In this document: piece after piece, positions 33,227-34,078 of the stretch
Position numbering within the stretch: position 1 is the stretch's first letter
Layout: each line of letters begins with the position of its first letter
Assembly (NCBI GenBank): GCA_022361455.1
Contig: JAKSAW010000148.1
Span: forward strand, 1-34,078
Direction: 5' to 3'
From: Pseudomonadales bacterium
Lineage (GTDB): Bacteria; Pseudomonadota; Gammaproteobacteria; Pseudomonadales; Ketobacteraceae
Length of the DNA stretch: 34,078 bases
The notes under the pieces: model-generated
Told to the model about the DNA's origin: nothing
The model's database searches: none
Seen by the model: only the letters and a program-made list of their open reading frames with translations
Program-made: the position numbers and the translations under genes

Positions 33227-33394
33227 AGAATGCTCCGTCTGCTAAGTTAATCAGATAATAAAGGGTCTAGATATCCATATGCGCAATAGTCGACCCAGCT
33301 TCGAGCATTCTAAAAGGCTGCTGATTGCTTTTCAATGCCACTGGGATACCATTAATGACCAATCAGGCACACAATTGGGGGATTGCTTATTATT

Positions 33395-33748
33395 TTATTT
33401 GTCCGACCACACCGCATACTCGTTATTGTTGGGGTCTGCAAAATGAAAACGTCTTCCGCCTGGAAACGAAAAAACTGCTTTAACAGTGCGACCTCCCAGC
33501 TGCTCTATCTTCGTTTGAGTTGCCTCTAGATCATTGCTGTATAGTACGATTAATGCGCTGCCAGTATCGGTAGACATGGTATTATCTGATCGATAAAACC
33601 CACCCATCAATCCAGCATTTTCAAATGCAGTATAGTCAGGCCCAAAGTCTGTAAAAGTCCAGCCAAATGTAGATTCAAAGAATGCTTTTGTTTTGGCAAT
33701 ATCTTTTGCTGGAAACTCTAGATAGTTTATTGTTTCATGTTGATGCAT
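33395..33748 (-). CDS. VOC-family (glyoxalase/bleomycin-resistance-like) protein
   Basis: A 117-residue single-domain VOC protein. The start YLEFPAKDIAKTKAFFESTF followed by GWTFTDFGPDY is the typical first beta-alpha-beta unit, and the end FHFADPNNNEYAVWSD the last. The conserved Glu (in NNNEYAVW) is present. GGAGGT is before ATG. The substrate cannot be told: VOC proteins include isomerases, dioxygenases and resistance proteins, and many of this short type are of unknown function. Confidence 0.88.
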   Translation of the reverse strand: MHQHETINYLEFPAKDIAKTKAFFESTFGWTFTDFGPDYTAFENAGLMGGFYRSDNTMSTDTGSALIVLYSNDLEATQTKIEQLGGRTVKAVFSFPGGRRFHFADPNNNEYAVWSDK

Positions 33749-33832
33749 GTTACCTCCAAATCAAGGAGCTCTTTAGCTAGCCCCAACAAGAACATAACAG
33801 AATAATAGAGAATAGTAATAGAGGGAACCTGG

Positions 33833-34078
33833 CTATTGCCCCTTAAAATTGATCGGTACCTTCACGTTATTCAGAGCTGAATGGTCTCCATCGAGAATAA
33901 AGCTTCCATTCACATCAAAGCCTTCAAAATTTCCACCTTTTAAAGCTTGAAGTAATCCACCACTCAATTCAGTGAGTTTAACGCTTAGTGGAATAGTAAT
34001 TCGGGAAGTTTTATTTTTAGCAATCTCAAGGTTCTTATCCACACCACCGCTTAACCACTCCCTGCCGTCTACACTGAT
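33833..34078 (-). CDS. LEA14-like / WHy-domain protein (5' end beyond window)
   Basis: Only the C-terminal 81 residues are in the window; the frame is open to the edge through VDGREWLSGG, so the GTG at 34042 is not the start. The alternating hydrophobic pattern, the segment with SGGVDKNLEIAKNKTSRITI and PLSVKLTELSG, and the end LNNVKVPINFKGQ resemble LEA14-type water-stress (WHy) domains, often carried by small lipoproteins in gammaproteobacteria. Family assignment is moderate because the N-terminus is missing. Confidence 0.55.
   Translation of the reverse strand: MSVDGREWLSGGVDKNLEIAKNKTSRITIPLSVKLTELSGGLLQALKGGNFEGFDVNGSFILDGDHSALNNVKVPINFKGQ

Overview
The window comes from a Gram-negative, flagellated gammaproteobacterium, probably marine or aquatic. 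The sequence is moderately AT-rich. The flagellar gene order is that of Pseudomonas and its relatives, a porin ends in a C-terminal Phe, and a CrbS/CrbR pair lies beside acs as in Vibrio and Pseudomonas. I cannot name the genus. I see no tRNA, rRNA, IS element, prophage or CRISPR array, and both ends of the window cut through a gene.

Layout. (1) 1-7987 is a flagellar and chemotaxis block. flgBCDE run leftward (flgE is cut by the window start), cheV-cheR also run leftward, and flgA, flgM, flgN and a PilZ flagellar-brake gene run rightward. I read three sigma-54 promoters here (before flgB, flgA and flgN) and one near-perfect sigma-28 promoter (before flgM). A terminator separates flgM from flgN. 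(2) 8056-21061 is an acetate block. It holds the hybrid sensor kinase CrbS, whose sensor domain is a sodium:solute-symporter fold, the LuxR-type regulator CrbR, acetyl-CoA synthetase, a DcaP-like porin, a two-gene sodium symporter (DUF4212 plus SSS), an unrecognised membrane-anchored protein, a cNMP/CBS/DUF294 protein and a DEDDh exonuclease. Four copies of a 16-bp dyad with 7-2-7 geometry lie in the acs/porin intergenic region and before the symporter operon. They are the best candidates for CrbR operators. (3) 21087-27533 is a cyanate block: an NrtA/CmpA-type ABC importer, cyanase and a DUF1348 protein form one leftward operon, and a divergent sigma-54 activator faces it. The shared 319-bp gap carries a GG-N10-GC promoter and three 12-bp dyads that look like its enhancer. 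(4) 27563-34078 holds a DUF1800/DUF1501 pair, a lipoprotein built of exact 234-bp thrombospondin type 3 super-repeats, a multi-pass membrane protein, a VOC protein and the end of a LEA14-like gene.

The first three blocks are each a regulator-plus-effector module: motility ordered by sigma-54 then sigma-28, acetate scavenging under a two-component system, and nitrogen scavenging from cyanate under sigma-54. The most interesting observations are the repeated operator-like dyads in blocks 2 and 3, the separate sigma-54 promoter of flgN, the His/Cys-rich extension before the Tat signal of the ABC binding protein, and the exact super-repeats of the calcium-binding-type lipoprotein.
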